Of a stretch of DNA of 64,000 nucleotides, positions 26,875 to 36,514 are shown piece after piece; position 1 is the stretch's first letter; each line of letters opens with the position of its first letter. Both the position numbers and the translations under genes were made by a program. The DNA is taken from the NCBI GenBank assembly GCA_947503135.1, contig CANNCQ010000001.1, forward strand, positions 1-64,000, read 5' to 3'. A model generated the notes under the pieces. That model ran no database searches, had not been told where the DNA came from, and saw only the letters and a program-made list of their open reading frames with translations. The DNA comes from an uncultured Aquimarina sp. Its GTDB lineage: Bacteria; Bacteroidota; Bacteroidia; Flavobacteriales; Flavobacteriaceae.

Positions 26875-27233
26875 TTGATATTGAATAAGTTAATTATGTC
26901 ATTTGGTATAGGCATACGTTTTAATGGTGGCACATTTGAACCTCCTGTATTACCTAGTGGCACGTGATTAATAAACGACTTCCAACCACCAACGATTAAT
27001 CTAATTATTTGACCAAATACTTCTTTAGTATTCTTTTGCATCAACCCAAATTTCAACATTAACCAATGTGAATAGGTATGCTCCATTGGATACGATTGAC
27101 CTATAATGTGACTTCTTTCTAAATGATACCAAGCAATAGCAAATTCTTCCATTTCTAAGTTATTGCGGTATAACTCTAACTCTTTACTATATGCCTGTTT
27201 TAGATGTTTTGGTATTTTAATATTAAACCTCAT
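26871..27233 (-). CDS. DUF3703 protein
   Basis: This 120-residue soluble protein matches the DUF3703 pattern: an early helix (KQAYSKELELYRNNLEMEEF), AWYHLERSHIIGQSYPMEHTY near residues 43-63 with several histidines, then GQIIRLIVGGWKSFINHVPLGNTGGS. Members are often next to heavy-metal P-ATPase genes, as here, where the ATPase start overlaps its stop by four bases. The His-rich centre suggests metal contact, but no function is established. It is divergent from the arsenic operon, so the 144-base gap holds both promoters. Confidence 0.8.
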   Translation of the reverse strand: MRFNIKIPKHLKQAYSKELELYRNNLEMEEFAIAWYHLERSHIIGQSYPMEHTYSHWLMLKFGLMQKNTKEVFGQIIRLIVGGWKSFINHVPLGNTGGSNVPPLKRMPIPNDIINLFNIK

Positions 27234-27338
27234 ATCCTTTAAATTTCATTAAAAGTAGTTCAATTAATAGTGCAACAGAAGTGCATTTTTTTGTTGGATA
27301 AATTTTCCTTTTTTTAAAATAATTTTGACGATTTAATT

Positions 27339-27362
27339 ATTAATCGTAATATTGCAATTAAT
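27339..27362. promoter_or_regulatory. Probable ArsR operator
   Basis: A 24-base near-palindrome runs outward from AATATT with ATTAAT at both ends (four mismatched positions in total). It ends 15 bases before the arsR ATG and lies in the divergent promoter region, as expected for an ArsR/SmtB binding site controlling its own operon. Confidence 0.55.
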
Positions 27363-27377
27363 TAATATAATGACGAA

Positions 27378-27710
27378 ATGGGATTGGCCAAAACCGAAAT
27401 GTTTACAGATGAGCAAAACCAAATATCGGTCTTTGCAAAAGCATTTGGTCATCCAGCAAGAGTAGCCATACTACAACACCTCTTTAAAATCGATACGTGT
27501 TTCTGTGGCGATTTAGTCAAGGAAATAGGTTTGGCACAACCCACAATTTCACAACACCTCAAAGAATTAAAATATTTAGGACTTATCAAGGGAACAGTTG
27601 AAGGGACAAGTGTTTGCTATTGTATAGATATGGACAACTGGAAAGAAATGAAGGATATTATGACCATATTTTTAGGACAGGATGCGTTGCCAAAAGATGA
27701 ATGTTGTTAA
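27378..27710 (+). CDS. arsR: ArsR/SmtB-family repressor
   Basis: This 110-residue winged-helix repressor has AFGHPARVAILQHLF near the N-terminus, the recognition helix region AQPTISQHLKELKYLGLIKG, and cysteines DTCFCGDL at the alpha-3 position used for As(III) or metal sensing, plus a C-terminal CC pair. It would release DNA on binding arsenite. It is the first gene of an operon with DUF6428, the phosphatase-like reductase and Acr3. A near-palindromic site sits just upstream of its start. Confidence 0.92.
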   Translation: MGLAKTEMFTDEQNQISVFAKAFGHPARVAILQHLFKIDTCFCGDLVKEIGLAQPTISQHLKELKYLGLIKGTVEGTSVCYCIDMDNWKEMKDIMTIFLGQDALPKDECC

Positions 27711-27757
27711 AAAATTTAATTTAATTAATCGCTTTATTGCGATAAACTTATATAATT

Positions 27758-28225
27758 ATGAAGCTATCACAGATAAAAAAACAACTCGTCCAATTGGATA
27801 GAATTGCCTTCCAACTACCAAATGGCGATTTAGTTCCGAGCCATTTTCACGTCACGGAAGTAGGGAAGATTACAAAGCACTTTATCGACTGTGGCGGAAC
27901 GGTACGCAACGAAGAAGTTGCTAATTTTCAGCTATGGAATGCAAACGATTATGACCATAGGTTGCATCCCGAAAAACTCTTGAACATCATAGAACTTTCA
28001 GAGAAAGTTTTGGGTATTGAAGATTTGGAAATTGAAGTGGAATACCAGGCGGAGACCATTGGCAAATTTGGACTTGATTTCGATGGAAACAGTTTCCTCT
28101 TAACCTCAAAACAAACAGACTGTTTGGCAAAGGACAAGTGTGATATTCCCGTCAAAAAACAAAAGGTAAAACTCGCCATTTTGAATGACGAACCTTGTTG
28201 TTCACCAGATGGAAACTGTTGCTAA
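27758..28225 (+). CDS. DUF6428 protein
   Basis: This 155-residue protein begins MKLSQIKKQLVQLDRIAFQL and contains LVPSHFHVTEVGKITKHFIDCGG. It ends in a cysteine-rich tail (DEPCCSPDGNCC). It matches a family usually found in Bacteroidota arsenic operons between arsR and the reductase. The clustered C-terminal cysteines could bind As(III), though no activity is known. It lies 47 bases after arsR and 22 before the reductase, in one operon. Confidence 0.78.
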   Translation: MKLSQIKKQLVQLDRIAFQLPNGDLVPSHFHVTEVGKITKHFIDCGGTVRNEEVANFQLWNANDYDHRLHPEKLLNIIELSEKVLGIEDLEIEVEYQAETIGKFGLDFDGNSFLLTSKQTDCLAKDKCDIPVKKQKVKLAILNDEPCCSPDGNCC

Positions 28226-28247
28226 AACCAATTTAATTTTATAAAAA

Positions 28248-28877
28248 ATGACAACAATACAATCAACCTTATTTTCAGACATTGAAAATATAATTAAGGA
28301 ATTAAATCCTCAAACTATTTCAGATGAGCGCAAAGCAGTTTTACAGCCGCTTACCGAATTCATTCAATCAAAGCTTTCAGAAAATCAAGAAATCCGCATC
28401 AATTTTATTTGCACCCACAATTCACGAAGAAGTCATTTATCACAGGTTTGGGCACAAACGATGGCAAATTACTTCAATATTAAAAACGTGTTTTGTTATT
28501 CGGGCGGTACGGAAAGTACCGCACTTTTTCCGATGGTTGCAGAAACCTTGCAAAACTCAGGTTTTCAGATTAAAACCATTTCCAAAAACGAGAACCCAAT
28601 CTACAGCATTAAATATGCTGACAACGAGCATCCAATAATAGGGTTTTCAAAAAAAATAGATGACGATTTTAACCCAAAATCTGAATTTGCAGCCATTATG
28701 ACTTGCTCACAAGCTGATGGCGGTTGTCCATTTATTGCTGGTGCAGAAAAACGTATTCCAATAACTTTTGAAGACCCAAAAGCATTTGATAATACACCCC
28801 AACAAGCAGAAAAATATAACGAAAGAAGTGTGCAAATTGCTACAGAGCTATTTTATGTTTTCTCTCAAATTAACTAA
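28248..28877 (+). CDS. LMW phosphatase-type arsenate reductase
   Basis: This 209-residue protein carries the low-molecular-weight phosphatase loop [14 protein letters not shown] (C-X5-R, cysteine near residue 50). Such proteins are annotated as arsenate reductases or tyrosine phosphatases. A second cysteine cluster ([12 protein letters not shown], near residues 150-161) could take part in a thiol relay. Position between DUF6428 and Acr3 supports reduction of arsenate to arsenite, which Acr3 then exports. It differs from classical 130-residue ArsC in having an extra N-terminal 40 residues. Confidence 0.85.
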   Translation: MTTIQSTLFSDIENIIKELNPQTISDERKAVLQPLTEFIQSKLSENQEIRINFICTHNSRRSHLSQVWAQTMANYFNIKNVFCYSGGTESTALFPMVAETLQNSGFQIKTISKNENPIYSIKYADNEHPIIGFSKKIDDDFNPKSEFAAIMTCSQADGGCPFIAGAEKRIPITFEDPKAFDNTPQQAEKYNERSVQIATELFYVFSQIN

Positions 28878-28882
28878 TAGAT

Positions 28883-29932
28883 ATGACCAAGAAAAAATTA
28901 GGCTTCCTCGATAGAAATCTTACACTCTGGATTTTCGTTGCGATGGCAATAGGCGTAGGGATTGGGTATTTCATTCCAACATTTCCAAATATCATAAATT
29001 CATTCAGTAGCGGAACAACGAATATTCCTATTGCGATAGGCTTAATATTGATGATGTACCCACCTTTGGCTAAGGTCAATTATGCGCTCTTGCCTAAAGT
29101 TTTCAAAAACACAAAAATCCTTTCTATTTCACTCATTTTGAATTGGGTAATTGGTCCTGTCTTAATGTTTGTTTTAGCAATCACGTTTTTACGTGATTAT
29201 CCCGAATATATGGTTGGACTTATTCTAATAGGCTTGGCACGTTGCATCGCTATGGTCTTGGTATGGAACGACCTCGCTGAAGGAAGTAGCGAGTATGGTG
29301 CTGGTCTGGTCGCTTTGAACAGTATTTTTCAAGTCTTTGCATATAGTTTTTATGCGTGGATTTTCATAACTGTACTTCCACCTTATTTTGGATTTGAAGG
29401 AGCTATTGTAGATATTTCAATAGGAACTATTGCGGAAAGTGTAGCGATTTATTTAGGTATTCCTTTTGTAATGGGAATATTGAGTAGACTAATCTTAGTA
29501 AAACTAAAAGGAGAAGAATGGTACACTAAAAAATTCATTCCAACAATTTCGCCAATAACATTAATTGCGCTGTTATTTACCATTGTGGTAATGTTTTCGC
29601 TAAAAGGGGAACTAATCGTAGAAATTCCAATGGACGTATTGATTATTGCAGTTCCCTTGCTCATTTATTTTACGCTAATGTTTATCATCGGCTTTTTCTT
29701 TACCAAAGCAACAGGTGCAGAATACGACAAGACAGCAGCAGTTGCATTTACTGCCGCAGGGAATAATTTTGAATTAGCGATTGCTGTTGCCATCGCAGTC
29801 TTTGGGTTGAACTCAGGACAAGCTTTTGCAGGTGTTATAGGCCCATTGGTTGAAGTTCCCGCATTAATTTTATTGGTTCGTGTTTCCTTTTGGTTACGGA
29901 AAAAGTATTACCCAAGCAGGAAAAAACATTAG
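28883..29932 (+). CDS. acr3: ACR3-family arsenite exporter
   Basis: This 349-residue protein has ten hydrophobic segments. The conserved ACR3 stretch [16 protein letters not shown] lies near residues 114-129, with the essential cysteine. A second conserved block is [19 protein letters not shown] near 293-311. It exports As(III) using the proton gradient. It starts five bases after the reductase stop, and a hairpin follows between it and the convergent Fur-type gene. Confidence 0.94.
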   Translation: MTKKKLGFLDRNLTLWIFVAMAIGVGIGYFIPTFPNIINSFSSGTTNIPIAIGLILMMYPPLAKVNYALLPKVFKNTKILSISLILNWVIGPVLMFVLAITFLRDYPEYMVGLILIGLARCIAMVLVWNDLAEGSSEYGAGLVALNSIFQVFAYSFYAWIFITVLPPYFGFEGAIVDISIGTIAESVAIYLGIPFVMGILSRLILVKLKGEEWYTKKFIPTISPITLIALLFTIVVMFSLKGELIVEIPMDVLIIAVPLLIYFTLMFIIGFFFTKATGAEYDKTAAVAFTAAGNNFELAIAVAIAVFGLNSGQAFAGVIGPLVEVPALILLVRVSFWLRKKYYPSRKKH

Positions 29933-29940
29933 AATAAGTT

Positions 29941-29974
29941 GAGTGGATTCCGCTCATTCAGAGGGAATCCACTT
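29941..29974. terminator. Hairpin between converging acr3 and the fur-type gene
   Basis: GAGTGGATTCC and GGAATCCACTTC form an 11-base stem in the 47-base gap between the two convergent genes. There is no clean T run on either side, so it may be a weak bidirectional terminator. Confidence 0.55.
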
Positions 29975-29979
29975 CTAAT

Positions 29980-30393
29980 TTATCCACTACACTTCTCACA
30001 AATACCTGTCACAACAAGATTTACATCTTCTGCAATGTACCCATCTGGCAGGTTGATGTGTGGTATTTTATGTTCCGTAAGACACACAGTTTCGTTGCAA
30101 TTGTTACAATGGAAATGCAAGTGTAAATCTTGTTCAATCTCACAGTTGCAACCACTTTCGCACAAAGCATATTTTGAAATTCCCGTACCGTCATCTATTT
30201 GGTGAACAATCTTCTTTTCTTCAAAGGTTTTGAGTGTACGATACAATGTGGTACGTTCCGCTTTCGCGAAAGCATACTCAATATCTGTTAACGCCACCGC
30301 AATCTTCTTTTCAGCCAAGTATTTATAAATCAAAATACGCATCGCCGTAGGACGTACTTGATGATTTTCTAATGTTTTTTCTATTTCTGTCAT
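29980..30393 (-). CDS. Fur-family transcriptional regulator
   Basis: This 137-residue regulator has a winged-helix N-terminal domain (EKTLENHQVRPTAMRILIYKYL) and the Fur dimerisation domain with HLHFHCNNCNETVCLTEH near residues 90-107 and a C-terminal ICEKC. The two CXXC pairs form the structural zinc site. The target metal (zinc or iron) is not clear. It follows the HlyD-type adaptor by 12 bases in the pump operon, so control of metal efflux is likely. A 14-base palindrome core lies inside the gene at 30260. Confidence 0.88.
   Translation of the reverse strand: MTEIEKTLENHQVRPTAMRILIYKYLAEKKIAVALTDIEYAFAKAERTTLYRTLKTFEEKKIVHQIDDGTGISKYALCESGCNCEIEQDLHLHFHCNNCNETVCLTEHKIPHINLPDGYIAEDVNLVVTGICEKCSG
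30260..30273. repeat. GCTTTCGCGAAAGC palindrome 2
   Basis: A perfect 14-base core lies inside the Fur-family gene, read as AFAKA. The flanking bases are palindromic no further. Confidence 0.9.
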
Positions 30394-30405
30394 TTGATAG
30401 TTTTT

Positions 30406-31629
30406 TTAATGGCTGTGTTCTGCTTCGCCTTTTTTCATCTCAGCCATTAGGTAATAGGCATTATTCATAGCATATTGCTCGTCTTTTTTATTGGATTCCA
30501 AAAAGCTAACAGCTACCCAATCTCCATCTTTTGCTCCAGTAATAATCTCTACAGGGACAAAGCTCCAGTCATCACCTTCTCTCATTGCTTTAAACACAAA
30601 AGCTTTTTCTCCTTCAATAGATATCGCAGTTTCTGGAAATGCCATAGTAGTTGAATTATCCGTTTGGATACGTCCTTGAATATACATTCCAGGAATGAGG
30701 TTTCCCGCCTTGTTTTCTATTTCTGCGTGCACGTGTAGTGCTTTTGGCTTTTCCTCAAAAGTTTTACTTATCGAGTAAATTTTTGCTGTGAGTTGCTTCC
30801 CAGGAATGGATTGAACGTTGAACGTTACTTTTTGTCCCTTTTCAACTTTATAGACATCTTTTTCAAAAACCATCAAATCTGCGTGAACGTGATGTGTGTT
30901 TACTATGTCCATTAAGTCTGTTTGTGGTTCTACATACTGACCGGTTTTTATTTCCACTTTTTGTACAAAACCTTCAATAGGACTGCGTAACGCCACACGT
31001 TGATAAATCGTTCCATTTCTTACACCAGAAGCGTTAATATTAAGTTGCTTTAATTGTGCTTCCAGACCATTGACCATAGCAAGAGAGGCTTTATATTCGG
31101 CTTCTGCACTTTGAAAGTTAGCACCGCTAGCTACACCAGCATCGTAAAGTGTTTTCTGTCTATCGAATGATTTTTTGAGAAACTGACTATTACTATATGC
31201 GTTGAGATACATCGTTTGTTTCTCAATAATATTAGGATGTGATATGTAGGCAACAGCTTGTCCTTTCTTAACTTCATCTCCTTCTATAACTTCGATAGAA
31301 ACTACATTTGCTCCTATTACAGTTGTAATAGTTGCCTCATTTTGTGGTGGTACTTCTAGCTGTCCATTAGCCTCTATATAACCACTCATACTGCGCGTTT
31401 GTAATGTGTCTATAGACATTTGCAAGGCTTCGTACTGTCTTGCAGTTAACATTACTTCTTCGTCTTCAGCGTGATTTTCTTCATTATGTTCACCATCGCT
31501 ATGTTTAGATTCAGATTCCGAATGTTCATCTCCTTTTTTAGACGTTTCGTTTTTTGTGTCTCCACAAGCTGTCATTGTTATAACGAGCAATAACAGCCCA
31601 ATACATTTATATATTTTTAAGTTTTTCAT
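30406..31629 (-). CDS. RND efflux periplasmic adaptor (HlyD/CusB type)
   Basis: This 407-residue lipoprotein (lipobox VITMTACG, cysteine near residue 22) has an acidic His-rich segment (EHSESESKHSDGEHNEEN) near residues 37-54, likely metal-binding. The barrel-sandwich, hairpin and beta-barrel domains of membrane fusion proteins follow (ANGQLEVPPQNEATIT; KGQAVAYISHPNIIEKQ). It links the inner-membrane pump to the outer-membrane channel. It lies two bases after the CzcA-TolC fusion gene and feeds the same complex. Confidence 0.9.
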   Translation of the reverse strand: MKNLKIYKCIGLLLLVITMTACGDTKNETSKKGDEHSESESKHSDGEHNEENHAEDEEVMLTARQYEALQMSIDTLQTRSMSGYIEANGQLEVPPQNEATITTVIGANVVSIEVIEGDEVKKGQAVAYISHPNIIEKQTMYLNAYSNSQFLKKSFDRQKTLYDAGVASGANFQSAEAEYKASLAMVNGLEAQLKQLNINASGVRNGTIYQRVALRSPIEGFVQKVEIKTGQYVEPQTDLMDIVNTHHVHADLMVFEKDVYKVEKGQKVTFNVQSIPGKQLTAKIYSISKTFEEKPKALHVHAEIENKAGNLIPGMYIQGRIQTDNSTTMAFPETAISIEGEKAFVFKAMREGDDWSFVPVEIITGAKDGDWVAVSFLESNKKDEQYAMNNAYYLMAEMKKGEAEHSH

Positions 31630-31631
31630 TT

Positions 31632-34600
31632 TTATAAGGTATAATATTCAAGTTTGAATAATGCGGTTAAATACTGGTCTAATGCTTCTAGCGCATCCAT
31701 TTCTGTTTGTATAGCATCACGAATAATCTGTGTAAATGCAGCATAATCTACAGCACCTTCTCTATAAGCGAGCAATGCTCCTTTACGTTGCTCTTGCGCA
31801 AGCGGTAAGGATTCATTTTTGTAAAATTTCCAAGCTTCTTCCCACTTTTGATAAGCTTGCAATGCTTGTTGATATTCCGATTCAATCTGTCGTTCTTTAA
31901 AATCAGCGTCAGCAGTAACTATTTGGCTCGCTATTTTTGCTGCTTTAGCTCGACTTTTATCAGAACCTGAAAAAAGAGGAATTGATATACCTGCTTGATA
32001 TGTGTAGAACCCACTATTTCCATTTACTTGCTGTATACCACCTTGTAAATTAAATGTAGGTAACAAGTTTGCTCGTGCTACATCATAATTAGCTTCGGCT
32101 TCTTCTACACGTTTCCGCGAAAGCAATAGTTCTGGATGCTGACTTACATTCTTATTGAAATTGGAACCAAGGATATTAGATTGATAGTCATCAGGCACCG
32201 TATAAATAATCTCTGAACCTAACCAGAGATTTAATTTCTGTAATGCTATGGTATAATCTCGTTGCGCTTGTTGATACTTATTTTTAATTTGCAATGCCTG
32301 GTTTTTTGCAGATGCATATTCTAATCGCGAAATAGCTTCAACTTCCAGATTAAGTTCGACTGCTTTTGAAAATTGGCTATAAATAGAGTCTAGCTCCTTA
32401 TATAGCTTCATCTTACGTTTTTGCTGAAAAACTTCTGACCAAGAATTTTTCACTTCTTGGGTAACTTGAATTTCTGTAAGGTGATAAGCGGCTTCAGCTA
32501 GTGCAATACGTTGTTTTTGTAATCGCTTTTTTGCGCCTATACTTAGTAGATCAATGTTCTGCTGTCCAATTCCTATTAATGTATAAATTCCCTGACCACT
32601 CGCTATTTCTTCTCCACCAGTGAAAAGTTGCGTGCTTCCCAAATCATATGCACTAGCCTTGAGCACATTTTGACGTTGTATTTCCAGTTTGCCAGTTTGC
32701 AATGAAGGGTAGCTCTGTCTTGCCATAGTTACAGCACTATCTAGCACAATCTCTGGATAGCTTTCTTGCTGAACAATAGTTGTGTCCATTCTACTCGCGA
32801 CTTCTTGCGCTTTTGCACTTGGTATGGTATACAATAAACAGACAATTGCTGTGGCAGTTACATAGTTAGGATTGAGTTTTACTTTACGTTCTGAACGCTT
32901 TTCTACCCATTGATAAAAAATAGGAAGAATAAACAGCGTAAGTAAGGTAGAGGTCAATAATCCACCTATTACTACGGTTGCAAGTGGTCGTTGTACTTCA
33001 GCGCCAGCAGATGATGATATGGCCATAGGCAAAAACCCAAGGATATCTGTCAATGCGGTAAGCATAATAGGTCGTATCCTGCGCTTTGTACCTTCTACAA
33101 TTCTGTCTCTTAAATTAGTAACACCTTCTTCTTTAAGCTCATTAAGACCACTTATCATAACAAGTCCATTAAGAACTGCAACTCCAAAGAGCACAATAAA
33201 ACCAACACCTGCAGATATACTAAATGGCATATCACGAAGCCATAAGGCAAACACTCCACCAATAGTTGCCATAGGAATTGCGAGATAAATCATTAACGTT
33301 TGTGGGAATGATTTTAAGGCAAAATAAATAAGAATAAAAATGAGTAAAAGCGCAATAGGTACAACGGTTTGTAAACGATTACTAGCGCGTTCTAAATTCT
33401 CAAAAGCACCGCCATAGCGCAAGAAATAGCCTGGTGGTAATTCAAATTGCTCATCCAGTCTTACTTGTATATCCTCTACAACAGATTTTACATCACGACC
33501 TCTAATATTAATACCTACATATGTTCTCCTATTTGTATTATCACGACTTATTTGCATAGGTCCAGGTTCATAAGAGATATTTGCCAATTCCTTTAAAGGA
33601 ATTTGAGCTCCTGATGGCAAATTGATGAATAGATTTTGAATGTCATTGATACTTGTCCTGTTTTCAGCTTTTAATCTCACTACAAGGTCAAACCTTTTTT
33701 CTCCTTCAAATATGACACCTGCTTTTCCACCAGCAAATGAGGCCTGTACGATACTATTAAGCTGATTGATTTCTAAGCCATATTGTGCCAGTTTGTTCCG
33801 ATTGTAGTTTACAGTGATTTGAGGTAATCCGTCTATCGCTTCCACCTTCATATCTGCCACACCAGGAACGCTTGCAATAATTTTGCCCATCTCTTCAGCT
33901 TTGCTCGCTAATATATCTAGGTCTTCGCCAAAAAGCTTAATTGCAACGTCTTCACGTACACCTGTGAGTAGTTCATTAAATCGCATTTCTATAGGTTGAG
34001 TGAATTCAAAATTGACACCAGGCACAATGCTCACAGCTTCCTTCATTTTATCCAGCAGTTCTTCTTTTGAACTAGCTGATGTCCACTCATCACTCGGTTT
34101 TAAAATCACAAACACATCTGCAATGTCCATAGGCATTGGGTCTGTAGGTACATCTGCAACACCTATACGGCTGATGATGGTTTTTACCTCTGGAAATTCA
34201 GATTTCACAATACGTTCAATCTTTGTTGTGGTTTCGATAGTTTCAGTAAGTGAGCTTCCCGGTTTTAAAATGGCGTGAAATGCTAAATCACCTTCATCTA
34301 ATTGCGGTATAAATTCTCCACCCATTTTTGTAAAGGCAAATATGGCAATCGCAAAAAGAGCAACAGCAACACTTATGATTACCTTTCCTTTACTCAGTGA
34401 TTTAGTAAGTAACGGTTCATATTTACGTTCCACCCAATGCACAAATTTATCTCCGTATGACTTTTTATCATTTTTAGGCACACGAAGAAATAACGCTGAA
34501 ACCATAGGAACGTAGGTAAGACACAATATCATAGCACCTATCATTGCAAAGATGAATGTGAGTGCCATAGGTTGAAACATTTTACCTTCAACACCTTCTA

Positions 34601-36029
34601 GTGCGAGAATAGGAAGGAATACAATAAGGATAATAAGTTGACCAAAGAAGGCTGCATTCATCATTTTTTTAGATGCTTTTGCCGCTATTTCATCGTTGAG
34701 TGATTTTCTGTTTTCCGCTTTCGCAAAAGCGTTACTCTTATCAACTTCTTGTTTTTTAACTATGTAGGAATACATCAAGAAAACTGTGGCTTCTACAATG
34801 ATTACAGAGCCATCAACAATGATCCCGAAATCGATAGCACCTAAGCTCATTAAGTTTGCCCATACATCAAAAACGTTCATCAAAATGAATGCAAAAAGAA
34901 GAGATAGCGGAATGGTAGAGGCTACAATAAGGCCACCACGCCAGTTTCCTAATAAGAGAACTAAAACAAAAATGACTATTAAACCACCTTCCAGTAAATT
35001 ACCAGTTACCGTTCCAGTAGTCTCTGCAATTAACTCACTTCGGTCTAGAAAGGGAACAATGCTCACGCCTTCTGGTAGAGATTTTTGAATTTGCTCCATT
35101 CGAGTTTTCACATTCTCAATAACCTCGTTAGAGTTTGCTCCTTTAAGCATTAAAATCATACCACCAACGGCTTCGCCTTTTCCGTCTTTAGTTAGCGCAC
35201 CATATCTTACTGCACTTCCTATATTTACAGTCCCCACATCCTTAATCTTAATTGGAATACCGTTTATGGTTTTTACAACCATATTCTCGATGTCAGAAGT
35301 AGTTCTTGCTAGACCTTCGCCACGTATAAAATTTGCTTGATGATTACGCTCTATATAAGCACCTCCCGTATTTTGATTATTGTTTTCTAAAGCTGAGAAA
35401 ACGTCAGAAATTGTGATACCAATGGCTATCAGCTCGTTGGGGTCTACAGCCACTTCGTATTGCTTTTGATTACCACCAAAGGCATTGACTTCTACCACAC
35501 CTGGAACCATAGACATCTGGCGACGTACAATCCAGTCTTGCATCGTACGCAGTTCTGTTGCGGTATATTTATCACGCATTTTATCATCTACCTCTAGCGT
35601 ATATTGATAAATTTCACCTAACCCAGTAGATATAGGTCCCATAGCTGGTTTTCCAAATCCTGCTGGTATTTGTTCTTGTACTTCGGGCAGTTTTTCTGCG
35701 ACTAACTGTCGTGGCAAATACGTACCGATATCGTCATCGAATACAATAGTAACTACTGATAGTCCAAAACGAGATATAGATCGTATCTCTTGAACATTAG
35801 GCAAGTTACTCATCGCTATTTCGACAGGATAGGTTACAAATTGCTCAATATCTTCTGTCCCTAGATTAGGTGATTGAGTTATTACCTGTACTTGGTTATT
35901 TGTAATATCTGGTACCGCATCTATAGGTACTTGTGTTATACTCCATATCCCTGCACCTATAAGTGCAAAGGTGAGTAACCCAATAATGAATTTGTTATTG
36001 ATTGAAAAATCAATGATTCTATTAATCAT
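31632..36029 (-). CDS. CzcA-type RND pump fused to TolC-type channel
   Basis: This 1465-residue fusion has about 1040 N-terminal residues forming a heavy-metal RND pump: N-terminal helix MINRIIDFSINNKFIIGLL, porter domains, and TM4 motif GAIDFGIIVDGSVIIVEA. That motif is of the CzcA/HME1 kind rather than the CusA kind, so Zn/Co/Ni/Cd export is more likely than copper. From about residue 1055 a TolC/CusC-like outer-membrane channel begins, with a leader-like stretch (AIVCLLYTIPSAKAQ) and paired coiled-coil repeats. The two must be separated by cleavage, or the chain must span both membranes. It works with the adaptor downstream. Imperfect palindrome copies lie at 34714 and about 32111. Confidence 0.92.
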   Translation of the reverse strand: MINRIIDFSINNKFIIGLLTFALIGAGIWSITQVPIDAVPDITNNQVQVITQSPNLGTEDIEQFVTYPVEIAMSNLPNVQEIRSISRFGLSVVTIVFDDDIGTYLPRQLVAEKLPEVQEQIPAGFGKPAMGPISTGLGEIYQYTLEVDDKMRDKYTATELRTMQDWIVRRQMSMVPGVVEVNAFGGNQKQYEVAVDPNELIAIGITISDVFSALENNNQNTGGAYIERNHQANFIRGEGLARTTSDIENMVVKTINGIPIKIKDVGTVNIGSAVRYGALTKDGKGEAVGGMILMLKGANSNEVIENVKTRMEQIQKSLPEGVSIVPFLDRSELIAETTGTVTGNLLEGGLIVIFVLVLLLGNWRGGLIVASTIPLSLLFAFILMNVFDVWANLMSLGAIDFGIIVDGSVIIVEATVFLMYSYIVKKQEVDKSNAFAKAENRKSLNDEIAAKASKKMMNAAFFGQLIILIVFLPILALEGVEGKMFQPMALTFIFAMIGAMILCLTYVPMVSALFLRVPKNDKKSYGDKFVHWVERKYEPLLTKSLSKGKVIISVAVALFAIAIFAFTKMGGEFIPQLDEGDLAFHAILKPGSSLTETIETTTKIERIVKSEFPEVKTIISRIGVADVPTDPMPMDIADVFVILKPSDEWTSASSKEELLDKMKEAVSIVPGVNFEFTQPIEMRFNELLTGVREDVAIKLFGEDLDILASKAEEMGKIIASVPGVADMKVEAIDGLPQITVNYNRNKLAQYGLEINQLNSIVQASFAGGKAGVIFEGEKRFDLVVRLKAENRTSINDIQNLFINLPSGAQIPLKELANISYEPGPMQISRDNTNRRTYVGINIRGRDVKSVVEDIQVRLDEQFELPPGYFLRYGGAFENLERASNRLQTVVPIALLLIFILIYFALKSFPQTLMIYLAIPMATIGGVFALWLRDMPFSISAGVGFIVLFGVAVLNGLVMISGLNELKEEGVTNLRDRIVEGTKRRIRPIMLTALTDILGFLPMAISSSAGAEVQRPLATVVIGGLLTSTLLTLFILPIFYQWVEKRSERKVKLNPNYVTATAIVCLLYTIPSAKAQEVASRMDTTIVQQESYPEIVLDSAVTMARQSYPSLQTGKLEIQRQNVLKASAYDLGSTQLFTGGEEIASGQGIYTLIGIGQQNIDLLSIGAKKRLQKQRIALAEAAYHLTEIQVTQEVKNSWSEVFQQKRKMKLYKELDSIYSQFSKAVELNLEVEAISRLEYASAKNQALQIKNKYQQAQRDYTIALQKLNLWLGSEIIYTVPDDYQSNILGSNFNKNVSQHPELLLSRKRVEEAEANYDVARANLLPTFNLQGGIQQVNGNSGFYTYQAGISIPLFSGSDKSRAKAAKIASQIVTADADFKERQIESEYQQALQAYQKWEEAWKFYKNESLPLAQEQRKGALLAYREGAVDYAAFTQIIRDAIQTEMDALEALDQYLTALFKLEYYTL

Positions 36030-36067
36030 TTAATTGTGGTATTAATTCAGTTAATAAATGGTTTATG

Positions 36068-36083
36068 CGCTTTCGCGAAAGCG
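36068..36083. repeat. GCTTTCGCGAAAGC palindrome 3 (intergenic)
   Basis: CGCTTTCGCGAAAGCG lies in the 121-base gap upstream of the CzcA-TolC fusion. It is the only perfect copy outside a gene, and could double as a regulatory site there. Confidence 0.95.
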
Positions 36084-36150
36084 AAAACACAATGAATATC
36101 TCCTAAAAAGAAATATTAAAACAGGATATAGCTATCCTATGAAAACTGAA

Positions 36151-36468
36151 TTATGCCCGTGGTGGTTGAAATAAGGAAAGGGAAATATCCTTACCTATGC
36201 TGTCTAAATAAACAGTAGAAAGTTTACAGTCCGCTGGGTGGTAAAGGTCTAAAATATTTAATCCAAAATCCAACGTGTGAACGTGACAGCAATGACAATG
36301 ACAAAAAGGGGAACACGTATCAAGTAAATTGTGGTCGTGATCTCCAGTATCAATTTGTGAAAATTCTATTTGCGTACTATCCTCAGAAGAGTCAACATTT
36401 GCATCACTGCAAGGCACAAAATTAAGCGCGAGCAGATATAAAGAGAATATGAGAGTAAAAATTTTCAC
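36151..36468 (-). CDS. Small secreted Cys/His-rich protein (DUF6660-like)
   Basis: This 105-residue protein has a signal peptide (MKIFTLIFSLYLLALNFVPC), a metal-binding-looking centre (GDHDHN, then CSPFCHCHCCHVH) and the C-terminus SLFQPPRA. Small proteins of this kind precede RND metal pumps in many Bacteroidota, and I associate the pattern with DUF6660. It likely binds metal in the periplasm, but this is inferred from composition. A protein with the same FQPPR ending occurs at 57577-57981, again upstream of an RND N-terminus. Confidence 0.75.
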   Translation of the reverse strand: MKIFTLIFSLYLLALNFVPCSDANVDSSEDSTQIEFSQIDTGDHDHNLLDTCSPFCHCHCCHVHTLDFGLNILDLYHPADCKLSTVYLDSIGKDISLSLFQPPRA

Positions 36469-36514
36469 AATACAAAGATAACAGAATTATGATGCAACTG
36501 GATTGCAAAGGTTT

